NCBI GenBank assembly: GCA_965240365.1
Contig: OZ251218.1
Location: forward strand, 868,001 to 932,000
From: G965240365 sp965240365
GTDB taxonomy: Bacteria > Pseudomonadota > Gammaproteobacteria > Eutrophobiales > Eutrophobiaceae
Length of the DNA: 64,000 bases
Direction: 5' to 3'
Shown here: in pieces, positions 16,576 through 26,039 of the stretch
Layout: each line of letters begins with the position of its first letter
Position numbering within the stretch: the first letter of the stretch is position 1
Position numbers and translations under genes: made by a program
Notes under the pieces: model-generated
Told to the model about the DNA's origin: nothing
Seen by the model: the letters and a program-made list of their open reading frames with translations, nothing else
The model's database searches: none

Positions 16576-18057
16576 TCATACCATGCCGATCAGCGAGCCA
16601 TCCCGGTATTCGACCAGCACCCGCGGGCGGGCAATGTCTTTTAGCGGCGGCGGACCGGGGCGCGCCGTGGCCAGTTCGGTGATGGCCGCCAGCGGCAGGC
16701 CGTTTTTGCGGAAGCGCTCTGCTAACTCCGGACGGGCGGGATTCACCAGCAGCGTGTCTTCGGTCACGACCATATCAATATCCCGACCGGGCGTGGTGCG
16801 GCAGACAATCTGATCAACGATTTTCGGATAGCGGCCGCTCCGGCGGCGCGTTGCCACCAGCGTCAGGCGGGCCCCGGCGGCGGTGTCGGGATGACCGCCC
16901 GGCCCGCCGAACAGGCGGCCATCCATGCCGAGCGTGACATTGACATCAAACGCGCAATCAATCTCCGCCGCGCCGAGCACCATCGCCGACAGACGCCCCG
17001 CCACCGGGTCCGGATGAATCGGGCTGGCATATTCCGCGGCCGACATGGCGCGATGAAAGGCATCCTCACGAAACGAGCGCACGGCCTCCAGGTCAAAACA
17101 CTGCACATCCAGCACTTCCCGAAACAGGCCCTCGCGCGCCAGCGCGGTGTGTATCCCGGTAATGCCGCCCGAGACGAAACCGCCCGAGACGCCGCGCTCG
17201 CGCATTACCCGGCCAATCTCTGTGGCGGAGGCCAGCGCGGCCCCGCCCGCGCCCGTTTGAAAGGAAAAACCGTCCTGCATGACCCCGGAGGCGGCGATGG
17301 CCGCGGCCGCCAGCCGGGCGATCGCCTGACTGACGGCGTCGGTTGCGATCACGGTAGTGCCAGAGGCGATGCCGGCCGGATTGCCGATTGACGCCACCGG
17401 CGCGACCATATCGACGCGCTCGGGCGCGATTTCAAAGCGTTGCAGCGGTTCGGCGGAGGCACTTTCGCTCACGACCACCACCTTTTCGGCATGGTCGGCA
17501 TCGACCATGGCATAGCCCAGCGGCCCGCAGGCCGCGCGGCCCAGGGCCCCGGTGGCGGCGCCGTAGAGGTCGGCCCTCGGCGCGGCAATGAAGGCGGCAT
17601 CGATCTGAAGTTCGCCGCTGCTAATCGCGCGCGCCCGCCCGCCATGACTTTGCAAAAAAAGCGGCCGGGGCATGAGGCCCGCCATAATCGCCGCGCCGAC
17701 CGGGCCATTCACATAGCCGGTATAGATAGCGGTCACGACCCCGGAACGGATATGCCCGACCAGCGGCGCATGCACGGGCATAAGCGAGCTTGCCGCCAGC
17801 GTGAGCCCGCGCAGTCCGCGCCGGGCGGCAAGCGCCAGCACGGCATTGATGACGCCATCGCCATTGCGCAGATGATGATGAAAGCTGATCACCGAGCCGT
17901 CCTGCAGCCCGCAGGCATCGAATGCCTGCTCAAGATCCGGTAGCCGTTTATCGACCCGCGGCCTGCAATTCTCCGGATCAAAGGGCCTGAGCGGCACGCC
18001 GGGCAAGCCTTCTATCCCGTCCAGGTCAATTTCATGCAGGTTCATAAGGCTTGTCAT
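16576..18057 (-). CDS. citF: Citrate lyase alpha subunit (citrate CoA-transferase)
   Basis: 493 aa, close to the family length. Family motifs include SVISFHHHLRNGDGVINAVL, SHGGRARAISSGELQIDAAF, CGPLGYAMVDADHAEKVVVV and the C-terminal NPARPELAERFR. CitF transfers the acyl carrier protein thioester between acetate and citrate and normally needs CitE and CitD. Neither is nearby: on one side are IS110 debris and a phase-variable OMP, on the other metG after 380 bp of repeats. It is either an orphan relic or used for another CoA transfer. The start may be 18,057 or the in-frame ATG at 18,045. Confidence 0.88.
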   Translation of the reverse strand: MTSLMNLHEIDLDGIEGLPGVPLRPFDPENCRPRVDKRLPDLEQAFDACGLQDGSVISFHHHLRNGDGVINAVLALAARRGLRGLTLAASSLMPVHAPLVGHIRSGVVTAIYTGYVNGPVGAAIMAGLMPRPLFLQSHGGRARAISSGELQIDAAFIAAPRADLYGAATGALGRAACGPLGYAMVDADHAEKVVVVSESASAEPLQRFEIAPERVDMVAPVASIGNPAGIASGTTVIATDAVSQAIARLAAAAIAASGVMQDGFSFQTGAGGAALASATEIGRVMRERGVSGGFVSGGITGIHTALAREGLFREVLDVQCFDLEAVRSFREDAFHRAMSAAEYASPIHPDPVAGRLSAMVLGAAEIDCAFDVNVTLGMDGRLFGGPGGHPDTAAGARLTLVATRRRSGRYPKIVDQIVCRTTPGRDIDMVVTEDTLLVNPARPELAERFRKNGLPLAAITELATARPGPPPLKDIARPRVLVEYRDGSLIGMV

Positions 18058-18438
18058 CTTGTTGTTCGGCGCCCGTCAGGCGCGGATCGGGCAATGCGGG
18101 CGCTGACGGGCGCAATGTAAAAACCCGCATTGCTCTCCAGGTTCCGGCTTGCCGTGATTCCGGCCGGCTTGGGGCCTGCTCGGTGCAGGCAGGCAAAGCG
18201 CAGAATTTATCCAGCATCCCGGCGCAGCTTTCCTGGATTCCAGCTTTCGCTGGAATGACAACGGAGGTGTTGTCCCTGCTTTCTGTCATTCTCACTACCC
18301 CGTCATTCCGGCGAAAGCCGGAATCCAGTGTTTTATGCAATACATTCCCGCCCGCCTGCAGCAGGCAGGCGTCAGCGGGAATGACAACATTTCAGTCGGT
18401 CTCGTGCCTGCCCGCTACACCCGAGCGCCAATCACCGC
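18058..18438. repeat. REP-like hairpin array between citF and metG
   Basis: No gene is seen. It contains hairpins of the TTTCGCTGGAATGAC and GTCATTCCGGCGAAAGCCGG type (around 18,240-18,330) and two degenerate 19-bp palindromes: 18,175-18,193 with an eroded left arm and 18,351-18,369 with one mismatch. The latter sits in the loop of a CATTCCCGC...GCGGGAATG hairpin. Confidence 0.75.
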
Positions 18439-20478
18439 TCAGGTAATCCGCATACCGGGCGTTGCCCCGTCTTCCGGTCTCAGAATGTAGAGTTCCTTGT
18501 CACCCGCGCCCGCGGCCAGCACCATGCCCTCGGATACGCCAAAGCGCATCTTTCTGGGGGCCAGATTGGCGACCATGACCGTGAGTTTGCCTTGTAAATC
18601 TTCCGGCGAGTAGGCAGATTTGATGCCCGCGAAGACATTGCGGGTCTCACCGCCCAGGTCCAGCGTGAGCCGCAGCAGTTTGTCGGCCCCCTCGACCTGT
18701 TCCGCGCGGACTATCTTCGCAACCCTGAGATCGACCTTCATAAAGTCATCGATCGTGATTTCAGGGGCCACCGGATTGGCGGCCAGCGGGCCGCCCGCCC
18801 CGGTTCCGGCGGCCGCCGGCCCCGCGCCCAGGTCTTCTTTACTTGCTTCAATCATGGCGTCAATCCTCTTTTTCTCAACCCGCCGCAACAGCGGTTTAAA
18901 GTTGTTAATGGTGTGATCATGCAAGGCCGTTTTTGCATCCCGCCATTGCAGCGGCTTGATATTCAAAAAGGCCTCGGCCTTCTCCGCCAGCACGGGCAGG
19001 ACCGGCTTCAGGTAGATGACCAGCAGGCGAAAGCAGTTAAGCCCCTGCGTGCAGATCGCCTGTAATTCCGGCTCGCGGCCGGATTCCCTGGCAATAAGCC
19101 AGGGTTTGTGTCCGTCAATATATTGATTGGTTTTGTCGGCCAGGGTCATGATCGCGCGCATGGCCTGCGCATATTCACGCCGCTCATAGGCGTCAGCGAT
19201 GTCTTCGGCGGCCGCGGCCAAGCTCTTGAAGAGCGCCTCGTCATGATGACCCGAGGCCAGGCGGCCGGCAAAGCGTTTTTCGATAAAACCGGCCGAGCGG
19301 CTGGCGATATTGACAACCTTGCCGACCAGGTCGGCATTCACCCGGAGTAAAAAGTCATCCAGATTGAGGTCAATATCGTCAATCCCGGCGCCGAGCCTGG
19401 CCGCAAAATAATAGCGCAGGTATTCCGGGTCAAGGTGCGCCAGATAGGCGCCGGCGGTGATGAAGGTGCCGCGCGTCTTTGACATCTTCTGGCCGTCCAC
19501 GGTCAAAAAGCCATGCGCGAAGATCGCCGTCGGCGTCCTGAAGCCGCTGCCATGCAGAATGGCCGGCCAGAACAGGGCATGAAAGTAGATGATATCCTTG
19601 CCGATAAAGTGATATAGCTCGGTCTCGCTGTGCGCCCGGGTCCAGGCGGCAAAATCAAGCCCGCGTTTTTCGCACAGGTTCTTAAAACTGGCCAGATAGC
19701 CCATAGGCGCATCCAGCCAGACATAAAAATACTTGCCCGGCGCGGCCGGGATCTCAAAGCCGAAATAGGGCGCATCGCGCGAGATGTCCCACTCCTGCAA
19801 ACCGGCCTCAAACCATTCGTCCAGCTTGTTGCCGACTTCGGCCTGCAAGCGCCCGGCCCGGGTCCACTCGCGCAGCATGGTCTCGAAATCGGCCAGTTTG
19901 AAGAAATAATGTTCCGATTCTTTTTCAATCGGCGCCGCCCCGCTGAGCGCCGAGACCGGATTGTTCAGGTCGGTCGGGCTGTAGGTCGCGCCGCAAACCT
20001 CGCAACTGTCGCCGTATTGATCGGCCGCGCCGCACCTGGGGCATTCGCCCCGGATAAAACGATCCGGTAAAAACATCTTTTTTACCGGGTCAAAGGCCTG
20101 CTTGATCGTGCGCCTGTTGATATGGCCGGCGGCGTTGAGGGTGTGATAAATGCTCTCCGCGAACTGCCGGTTTTCCGGTGAATGGGTGCTGTAAAAATTA
20201 TCAAACGCAACCGAAAAGGCGCTGAAATCGGCCCGGTGTTCGCGGCCTATGCGCTCGATAAGTTGTTCCGGGCTGACGCCTTCCTGCTGCGCGCGCAGCA
20301 TGACCGGCGTGCCATGCGCATCGTCCGCGCAGACGTAATGACAGATGTGGCCGCGCATCTTCTGAAACCGCACCCAGATATCGGTCTGAATGTATTCGAC
20401 CAGATGGCCGACATGGATCGGGCCATTGGCGTAAGGCAGGGCGCTTGTCACCAGGATTTGTCGTTGCTTTGCTTCCAT
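18439..20478 (-). CDS. metG: Methionyl-tRNA synthetase
   Basis: 679 aa, the long dimeric form. The class I signature is present as PYANGPIHVGHL near residue 17, and the KMSKS loop as KMSKTRGTF; a four-Cys zinc knuckle reads CPRC...CEVC. The C-terminal EMAP/Trbp111-type tRNA-binding domain (ITIDDFMKVDLRVAKIV) completes it. Essential cytoplasmic enzyme charging tRNA-Met. In many gammaproteobacteria metG is adjacent to apbC/mrp and dcd; here the Fic toxin-antitoxin pair has been placed between them. Confidence 0.98.
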   Translation of the reverse strand: MEAKQRQILVTSALPYANGPIHVGHLVEYIQTDIWVRFQKMRGHICHYVCADDAHGTPVMLRAQQEGVSPEQLIERIGREHRADFSAFSVAFDNFYSTHSPENRQFAESIYHTLNAAGHINRRTIKQAFDPVKKMFLPDRFIRGECPRCGAADQYGDSCEVCGATYSPTDLNNPVSALSGAAPIEKESEHYFFKLADFETMLREWTRAGRLQAEVGNKLDEWFEAGLQEWDISRDAPYFGFEIPAAPGKYFYVWLDAPMGYLASFKNLCEKRGLDFAAWTRAHSETELYHFIGKDIIYFHALFWPAILHGSGFRTPTAIFAHGFLTVDGQKMSKTRGTFITAGAYLAHLDPEYLRYYFAARLGAGIDDIDLNLDDFLLRVNADLVGKVVNIASRSAGFIEKRFAGRLASGHHDEALFKSLAAAAEDIADAYERREYAQAMRAIMTLADKTNQYIDGHKPWLIARESGREPELQAICTQGLNCFRLLVIYLKPVLPVLAEKAEAFLNIKPLQWRDAKTALHDHTINNFKPLLRRVEKKRIDAMIEASKEDLGAGPAAAGTGAGGPLAANPVAPEITIDDFMKVDLRVAKIVRAEQVEGADKLLRLTLDLGGETRNVFAGIKSAYSPEDLQGKLTVMVANLAPRKMRFGVSEGMVLAAGAGDKELYILRPEDGATPGMRIT

Positions 20479-20697
20479 TATTTATGCGTGGGTTATTAAC
20501 TTATCGGCCTGACAAAATAGCATCATTCAATCGCAGCGTGAAGAGAGGTCGGAGAAATCGTGTTATACTTGATTACCTCAGCCGAGGCAAAACGATTTAA
20601 TCGCCTTGCCAAGCCGCTTGGAATCTCAAAAACCAAGAAATAAACACGGGGCTTAACTCGCTGTTTTATGATAAAACTACGGACACAGGTAACCGCA

Positions 20698-20886
20698 ATG
20701 AAACAAGCCAGAATCAGTCAAAAACGCCGTGATTACGCCCTGCGTACCGCACTGGCTACGGTCCGCCTGGAAGGGCTGGAGCCCAGCGAGGAGTCCAGGA
20801 AAATGGCTGAGAAGGTTGCCCACGGTGAAATGTCGCATGCCGATGTTCGCGCGGCCCTGCTCAAGCGATATGCCGTATCGGCGTGA
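20698..20886 (+). CDS. VbhA-like antitoxin of a Fic toxin-antitoxin pair
   Basis: 62 aa from the ATG at 20,698; a GTG/TTG-type extension to 20,668 is unlikely. It carries the class I Fic-inhibitory motif (S/T)xxxE(G/N) as TVRLEG at residues 21-26, whose Glu obstructs the ATP gamma-phosphate site of the toxin. The rest (SEESRKMAEKVAHGEMSHADV) is the short helical VbhA tail. The last 17 bases overlap the fic start, giving coupled translation with antitoxin first. Confidence 0.85.
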   Translation: MKQARISQKRRDYALRTALATVRLEGLEPSEESRKMAEKVAHGEMSHADVRAALLKRYAVSA

Positions 20887-21493
20887 CCCGGATTCTGCGC
20901 CGTATAACCCGGCATCCGACCCTTATATTGAATCCAACGGTGTCTTAAAAAATAAACTGGGTATCAAAGACCCCATTGAACTGGAAAAGGCCGAAACCGC
21001 CTTTTCATACAATGCGGCCCAGGAACTTGAAACTTCTCCCCTGCCGGGTCATTTCGATCTGGATCACTTGCAGAAAATTCATAAACACCTGTTTGGTGAT
21101 GTCTATCCCTGGGCCGGCGAGATTCGTCAGGTGGATATTAGTAAAGGTGATGATCTTTTTGCCCACCATATCTACATCGAAAGGGAAGCTGAAAAACTCT
21201 TTAAGCAGCTTGCCAACGAGAACCACCTTAAAGGTCTGGATGCTGAAAAATTCAGTGAACGCGCCGGTCACTATCTGGGCGAGATCAACGCCTTGCACCC
21301 TTTCCGGGAAGGCAACGGCCGCGCCCAGCGGGCCTTTATCGGGCATCTCGCCCGTGCCGCCGGTTATGCAATAGAATGGAGTCAAATCAGTCGCGAGGCC
21401 ATGACCAAAGGCTCGATTGAGTCATTTTATGGCGATAGTGTCAGACTGGCCGGGCTGATCCGGGATAATCTGACCGCCTGGCTGGAAGTATAA
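20870..21493 (+). CDS. fic: Fic-domain AMP-transferase toxin (VbhT-like)
   Basis: 207 aa from the ATG at 20,870 inside the antitoxin's end. The catalytic loop HPFREGNGRAQR (residues 143-154) matches HxFx(D/E)GNGRxxR exactly. The N-terminal helix pair and the beta-hairpin FDLDHLQKIHKHLFGDVYPWAGEIR are typical of stand-alone class I Fic toxins. Known family members AMPylate gyrase or topoisomerase IV. It separates metG from mrp, so it is probably an acquired module; all active residues are intact. Confidence 0.93.
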   Translation: MPYRRDPDSAPYNPASDPYIESNGVLKNKLGIKDPIELEKAETAFSYNAAQELETSPLPGHFDLDHLQKIHKHLFGDVYPWAGEIRQVDISKGDDLFAHHIYIEREAEKLFKQLANENHLKGLDAEKFSERAGHYLGEINALHPFREGNGRAQRAFIGHLARAAGYAIEWSQISREAMTKGSIESFYGDSVRLAGLIRDNLTAWLEV

Positions 21494-21602
21494 CCAGCCC
21501 CGGTTTTCTGCCTTGTCAGGCAGGGGTGTTGCGGTTATTCTCTTTATGCTCATCATTGCTTTTGAAGCAAGTTGAGTTCGCACTGCCGCGCGCTCTGCGC
21601 TG

Positions 21603-21621
21603 CCTGCCTGCAACAGGCAGG
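21603..21621. repeat. One-mismatch 19-bp palindrome upstream of mrp
   Basis: CCTGCCTGCAACAGGCAGG, differing from the consensus only by G to A just right of the centre; 51 bp upstream of the mrp start, in non-coding DNA. Confidence 0.85.
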
Positions 21622-21672
21622 CAACTCAGCCCCGGCCGGACTTGTTCAGAGCCTCCAATACAGGTCGTTTGC

Positions 21673-22761
21673 ATGTCGCCCAGAAACCGTGAACAAATAG
21701 AAGCCATCCTGGCCGGGATTGAAGACCCCTATACGCGGCAGGATCTGCGGAGCGCCAGGGCCGTTAAGGCCATTGATACGGATAATGACCGGGTTGTTAT
21801 TCAGATTGAACTCGGCTATCCCGCCGCGGGCTATAAAGAGACCCTGGCCCGGAATATCGGCGCGGCCCTGGCCGGGCAGGGTATTGCCGGCAGCGCCATC
21901 GACGTATCCTGCAAGATCGTCTCGCACTCGGTGCAACGGGGCGTGCAAAGGCTGGCCGCGGTTAAAAACACCATCGCCGTCGCCTCGGGCAAGGGCGGGG
22001 TCGGCAAATCGACCACGGCCGTCAATCTGGCGCTGGCCCTGCGGGCCGAAGGCGCGGCCGCCGGCATTCTGGACGCGGATATTTATGGCCCCAGCCAGCC
22101 CAGGATGCTGGGTCTCACGGGTCAGCCCGACTCGGTCGATGGCAAGACTGTTGAACCGAAGGTCAATTATGGCGTGCAATCCATGTCGATCGGCTATTTG
22201 ATCGAGGAAGACACGCCCATGATCTGGCGCGGGCCGATGGTGACCGGCGCGCTTGAACAATTATTGAATGATACCCGCTGGCGGGACCTGGACTATCTGA
22301 TCATTGACCTGCCGCCGGGCACCGGCGATATTCAATTAACCCTGTGTCAGAAGATTCCGGTCAGCGGCGCGGTGATCGTGACCACGCCGCAGGACATCGC
22401 CCTGCTGGACGCCAAAAAGGCGCTGAAGATGTTTGAGAAGGTGCAGGTGCCGGTGCTCGGCGTGATTGAAAACATGAGCACCCATATCTGTAGCCGCTGC
22501 GGCCATGAAGAGCATATCTTCGGCGCGGGTGGCGGCGCGCAGATGGCGCGCCAGTATGAGGTTGACCTGCTTGGTCAACTGCCGCTCGATATTGCAATTC
22601 GCACCGGCGCGGACAACGGCAGACCGACCGTCGCCACGGAACCCGATTCGCCCATCGCCATGAATTACCGTGAGATCGCCCGCCGCGCCGCGGGCAAGCT
22701 GGCCGTGCAGGCCAAAGACTATACGGCCAGGTTCCCGAAGATCGTGATAGAGAATGATTGA
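21673..22761 (+). CDS. mrp: Mrp/ApbC iron-sulfur cluster carrier ATPase
   Basis: 362 aa from the ATG at 21,673; the longer open frame to 21,526 includes the palindrome and is rejected. An N-terminal DUF59/MIP18-type domain precedes the deviant Walker A GKGGVGKST at about residues 106-114, then DLPPGTGDIQL and a CxxC pair (CSRCGHEEHIF) that bridges a 4Fe-4S cluster in the dimer. It carries Fe-S clusters to apoproteins. The TGA overlaps the dcd ATG (TGATG). Confidence 0.95.
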   Translation: MSPRNREQIEAILAGIEDPYTRQDLRSARAVKAIDTDNDRVVIQIELGYPAAGYKETLARNIGAALAGQGIAGSAIDVSCKIVSHSVQRGVQRLAAVKNTIAVASGKGGVGKSTTAVNLALALRAEGAAAGILDADIYGPSQPRMLGLTGQPDSVDGKTVEPKVNYGVQSMSIGYLIEEDTPMIWRGPMVTGALEQLLNDTRWRDLDYLIIDLPPGTGDIQLTLCQKIPVSGAVIVTTPQDIALLDAKKALKMFEKVQVPVLGVIENMSTHICSRCGHEEHIFGAGGGAQMARQYEVDLLGQLPLDIAIRTGADNGRPTVATEPDSPIAMNYREIARRAAGKLAVQAKDYTARFPKIVIEND

Positions 22762-23327
22762 TGGCTGTTAAAAGTGACCGCTGGATCCGGCGGATGGCCA
22801 CGGAGCAGCGCATGATCGAGCCGTTCGCGCCCGGCCAGATAAAAACCGGCGCCGGGGGCCGGATGATCTCCTACGGGACTTCCAGTTATGGCTACGATGT
22901 GCGCTGTTCCGATGAATTCAAGATCTTTACCAATGTGCATTCGGCCACCGTTGACCCGAAAAATTTTGACCCGGCGAGCCTGGTGGATGTCAAGGGCGAT
23001 CATTGCGTGATCCCGCCCAATGCCTTTGCGCTGGCCAGCACGGTGGAGTATTTTCGTATCCCGCGCAATGTCCTGACCATTTGCCTGGGCAAATCCACCT
23101 ATGCCCGTTGCGGTATCATCGTCAATGTCACGCCGCTGGAACCGGAGTGGGAAGGGCATGTCACCCTGGAGTTTTCCAATACCACCAATCTGCCGGCAAA
23201 GATTTATGCCCATGAAGGCATTGCCCAGATGATCTTCCTGGAATCCGATGAAGTCTGCGAGACATCCTACAAGGACCGGGCCGGCAAGTATCAGGGCCAG
23301 ACCGGAGTGACCCTGCCCAAGACATAG
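22761..23327 (+). CDS. dcd: dCTP deaminase
   Basis: 188 aa. Motifs of the dUTPase-like trimeric fold are present: SYGTSSYGYDVRCSDEF, KSTYARCGIIVNVTPLEPEWEGHVTLEFSNTT (catalytic Glu in the PEWEGH-TLE segment) and the C-terminal lid KYQGQTGVTLPK. It makes dUTP from dCTP for thymidylate synthesis. Start codon shared with the mrp stop; the mrp-dcd pair is a common gammaproteobacterial arrangement. Confidence 0.97.
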   Translation: MAVKSDRWIRRMATEQRMIEPFAPGQIKTGAGGRMISYGTSSYGYDVRCSDEFKIFTNVHSATVDPKNFDPASLVDVKGDHCVIPPNAFALASTVEYFRIPRNVLTICLGKSTYARCGIIVNVTPLEPEWEGHVTLEFSNTTNLPAKIYAHEGIAQMIFLESDEVCETSYKDRAGKYQGQTGVTLPKT

Positions 23328-23380
23328 CCTCAAGTCATCCTTAATCCGGCCGGCGCGCCGGCCTAATCAGCAGCCATCCG

Positions 23381-24766
23381 ATGAACAATTTTCCGGCCTT
23401 TTTGAAGCTCAAGGGACAGCCCTGCCTGATCGTGGGCGGCGGCAAGGTGGCCCGGCGCAAGGCGGACGCGCTGCTGAAGGCCGATGCCCGGGTCACGGTC
23501 ATGGCCCCCGTGATCGATCCGGCCCTGGACCGGCTGGCCGCCGCGCGCCGGCTCCGTTGCCAGAGGCGGGGGTTTGAGGCGGCCATGCTGGATGACTATT
23601 TTCTAGTGATCGCCGCGACCGATGACCGGGGCCTGAACAGGCGGATTGCCGCGGCCGCGATCCAAAAAAAATGCCTGGTGAATGTGGTCGATGACCCGGC
23701 CGTCGGCACGTTTATCATGCCGTCCGTTATCGAGCGCGATCCGGTCATTATCGCGGTCTCTACCGGCGGCGCCTCGCCGGTGCTGGCCCGCCTGCTGCGG
23801 GCCCGGCTGGAGACCCTGATCCCGGCCGGCTATGGCCGGCTGGCCGGCCTGATCGCCGCTTTCAGGGACAGGGTCAAGGCCAGGTTTCCCAAGATTCGCC
23901 AGCGGCGCCGGTTTTGGGAGGCCGCGTTGCAAGGCGCTGTCGCCGAAATGCTGTTTGCCGGGCGGGATCAGGAGGCCATGAATCTGCTGGAAAGCAAACT
24001 GGCCGACACGGCCAGCGGCATGGCGCAAAGCGGCGAAGTCTATCTGGTGGGGGGCGGGCCGGGCGACCCGGATCTGCTGACATTCCGGGCCTTGCGCCTG
24101 ATGCAGCAGGCCGATGTGGTGCTTTATGACCGCCTGGTCGCGCCCCCGATCGTTGAACTGGTGCACAAAGACGCGGAACGCATCTATGTCGGCAAGGCGC
24201 GCGATCAACATGCGCTGTCGCAACAGGAGATCAACCGGCTGCTGGTGGATCTGGCCAGGCAGGGCCGGCGGGTGCTGCGCCTCAAGGGCGGGGACCCGTT
24301 TATCTTCGGGCGCGGCGGCGAAGAGATCGAGCGGCTGTCCGCGCATGATATCCCGTTTCAGATCGTGCCCGGCGTGACCGCCGCCAGCGGTTGCGCCTCT
24401 TATGCCGGTATCCCGCTGACCCACCGTGATTATGCCCAGTCCTGCCTGTTCATCACGGGCCATGTCAAGGACGGCGCGATGAACCTGAACTGGCCGGCCC
24501 TGGCACAGCCGCAACAGACCCTGGCGGTCTATATGGGGACGCATGGTATTGATATTCTGAGCCGGCAACTGATCAAACACGGTCTGACAGAGACCACGCC
24601 CGCGGCCATCGTGCAACAGGGCACCACGCGCGAGCAGAAAACCTATATCACGACGCTCAAGGAGTTACCCGCGATTCCGGAGCGGCATCCGGTGCGGCCG
24701 CCCAGCATGATCATCATCGGCGAGGTCGTCCGCCTGCATGAAAAACTGGCCTGGTTCGGGCGCTGA
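23381..24766 (+). CDS. cysG: Siroheme synthase (trifunctional CysG)
   Basis: 461 aa. Residues 1-113 form the NAD-binding precorrin-2 dehydrogenase (LIVGGGKVARRKADALL), with the ferrochelatase region after it containing VSTGGASPVLARLLR. Residues from about 217 form the uroporphyrinogen III C-methyltransferase (VYLVGGGPGDPDLLTFRALR, LRLKGGDPFIFGRGGEE). It makes siroheme for sulfite or nitrite reductases, fitting a sulfur-metabolising relative. Nothing downstream is co-directional: an IS30 begins 114 bp later. Confidence 0.97.
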   Translation: MNNFPAFLKLKGQPCLIVGGGKVARRKADALLKADARVTVMAPVIDPALDRLAAARRLRCQRRGFEAAMLDDYFLVIAATDDRGLNRRIAAAAIQKKCLVNVVDDPAVGTFIMPSVIERDPVIIAVSTGGASPVLARLLRARLETLIPAGYGRLAGLIAAFRDRVKARFPKIRQRRRFWEAALQGAVAEMLFAGRDQEAMNLLESKLADTASGMAQSGEVYLVGGGPGDPDLLTFRALRLMQQADVVLYDRLVAPPIVELVHKDAERIYVGKARDQHALSQQEINRLLVDLARQGRRVLRLKGGDPFIFGRGGEEIERLSAHDIPFQIVPGVTAASGCASYAGIPLTHRDYAQSCLFITGHVKDGAMNLNWPALAQPQQTLAVYMGTHGIDILSRQLIKHGLTETTPAAIVQQGTTREQKTYITTLKELPAIPERHPVRPPSMIIIGEVVRLHEKLAWFGR

Positions 24767-25015
24767 AACAGGCCGCGGAGTGCCCTCCGCCCGGCGGCAA
24801 GCCCGGCTTGCCTGTACAAATCTTTAACGCTAAAACTTGATTTAGATCAATAACTGGCTTTTTCTATGGAAATAGACTTCGTGAATTCAACTCGTAAGTG
24901 CAACTCATGACTCGGAACAGGAGGCGAGTTGCGGTAGTATCTCTGCTTTTTGTTCTGGCAAGAATGAGAAGCATCGATGAGACAATACACACAGCTCACC
25001 CAGGAACAACGATAC

Positions 25016-26039
25016 TGTATAGTCCCGCAGTGTGCTGAAATGGATTAATTCTAAACCGGTCTGGTTCCTTTTGCCACCCTTCAATGACTTTCTCATAGGG
25101 TGTCAGGCCTTTTAAGGTTTTTAGACGTTTGGCGAAGTTGTACGCCTTCAGGAAAGCCTGTAGGTGGGCTTTGAGTTGTTCATGTGCTCTGTAGTGGTAT
25201 CGCTTGACGGTGGCCTCTTTGATGGTTCGGTTCATGCGTTCCACCTGGCCGTTGGTCCAGGGGTGATTGATTTTAGTCAGGCGGTGTTCAATGTCATGTT
25301 CCTGGCAAACACGGTCAAAGAGGCGCATAGATGCCGGTTTGTCCTGTTTGCGGTGGGTAAATTGAGCGCCGTTATCGGTCAGGAGGGTGTGTATTTTGTA
25401 AGGCAGGGCCGCAATGACATTTCTCAGGAACTGTACCGCGGTCATCTTCTTTTTATCCGTGTGTAGTTCAGCGTAGGCCAACTTACAGGTGCGGTCAATA
25501 GCCACAAAGAGTTGCAGTTTACCTTGTTCTGTCTGCACTTCAGCGATATCGATGTGGACATAACCAATGGGATATTTCTTGAACCTTTTCTTCACCGGCT
25601 TATCGCCTTCAACCTCGGGCAGGCGACTGACCTGCCTGCAGCAGGCAGGTGCCATGACGTTGCAGGCAGCGATGCAGGGAAGAGCGTGTCAGATGCGGGA
25701 TCGTGGCTTGCAGGGCATACAGGCAGTCATCCAGGGGCAACAAGGTGTGTTTGCGGAAGGCCACAACCATAGCCTCCTCTGCCAGCGATAAACTCTTAGA
25801 GCGTGGTTGTTTCGGCCCCATTTTTGCGTCATGGACAAAATCACGCCGCTTCCATTTCGCCACGGTCTTGGGGTTCAGATTATAGCGCTTCGCCAGCTTG
25901 GCTATGCTCTCTTGACTATTTTGTATTGCTCGACGCACCGTCTCTGTCGTTGTGGCGCTGCCGTGTAGTATCTGGCCCATAGCTCCTCCTTTGTTGGTAT
26001 AGCAGAATAACTTATGTTATCACACTGCGGGACCTTACA
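25016..26039 (-). mobile_element. IS481-family element, second copy, palindrome-disrupted
   Basis: Inverted repeats TGTATAGTCCCGCAGTGTG and TGTAAGGTCCCGCAGTGTG bound 1,024 bp. The transposase (25,021-25,980, reverse) is the same protein as at 10.5-11.5 kb but is broken at the ...HRCLQRHG / SRLPEVEGD position by one 19-bp palindrome; otherwise it is full length. The 19-nt difference from the intact copy defines the insert exactly. Confidence 0.9.
25631..25649. repeat. 19-bp palindrome inserted in IS481 transposase
   Basis: Removing bases 25,631-25,649 gives GACTGA^TGCCATGACG, which aligns base for base with GGCTAATGCCATGACG in the intact copy at 11,160-11,175 (two substitutions, no length difference). 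The insert is therefore 19 nt with no target duplication. Confidence 0.96.

Noticed and set aside
21526..21672. N-terminal extension of Mrp
   Set aside because: It would translate the degenerate 19-bp palindrome and lacks family similarity; the ATG at 21,673 begins the normal Mrp N-terminus.
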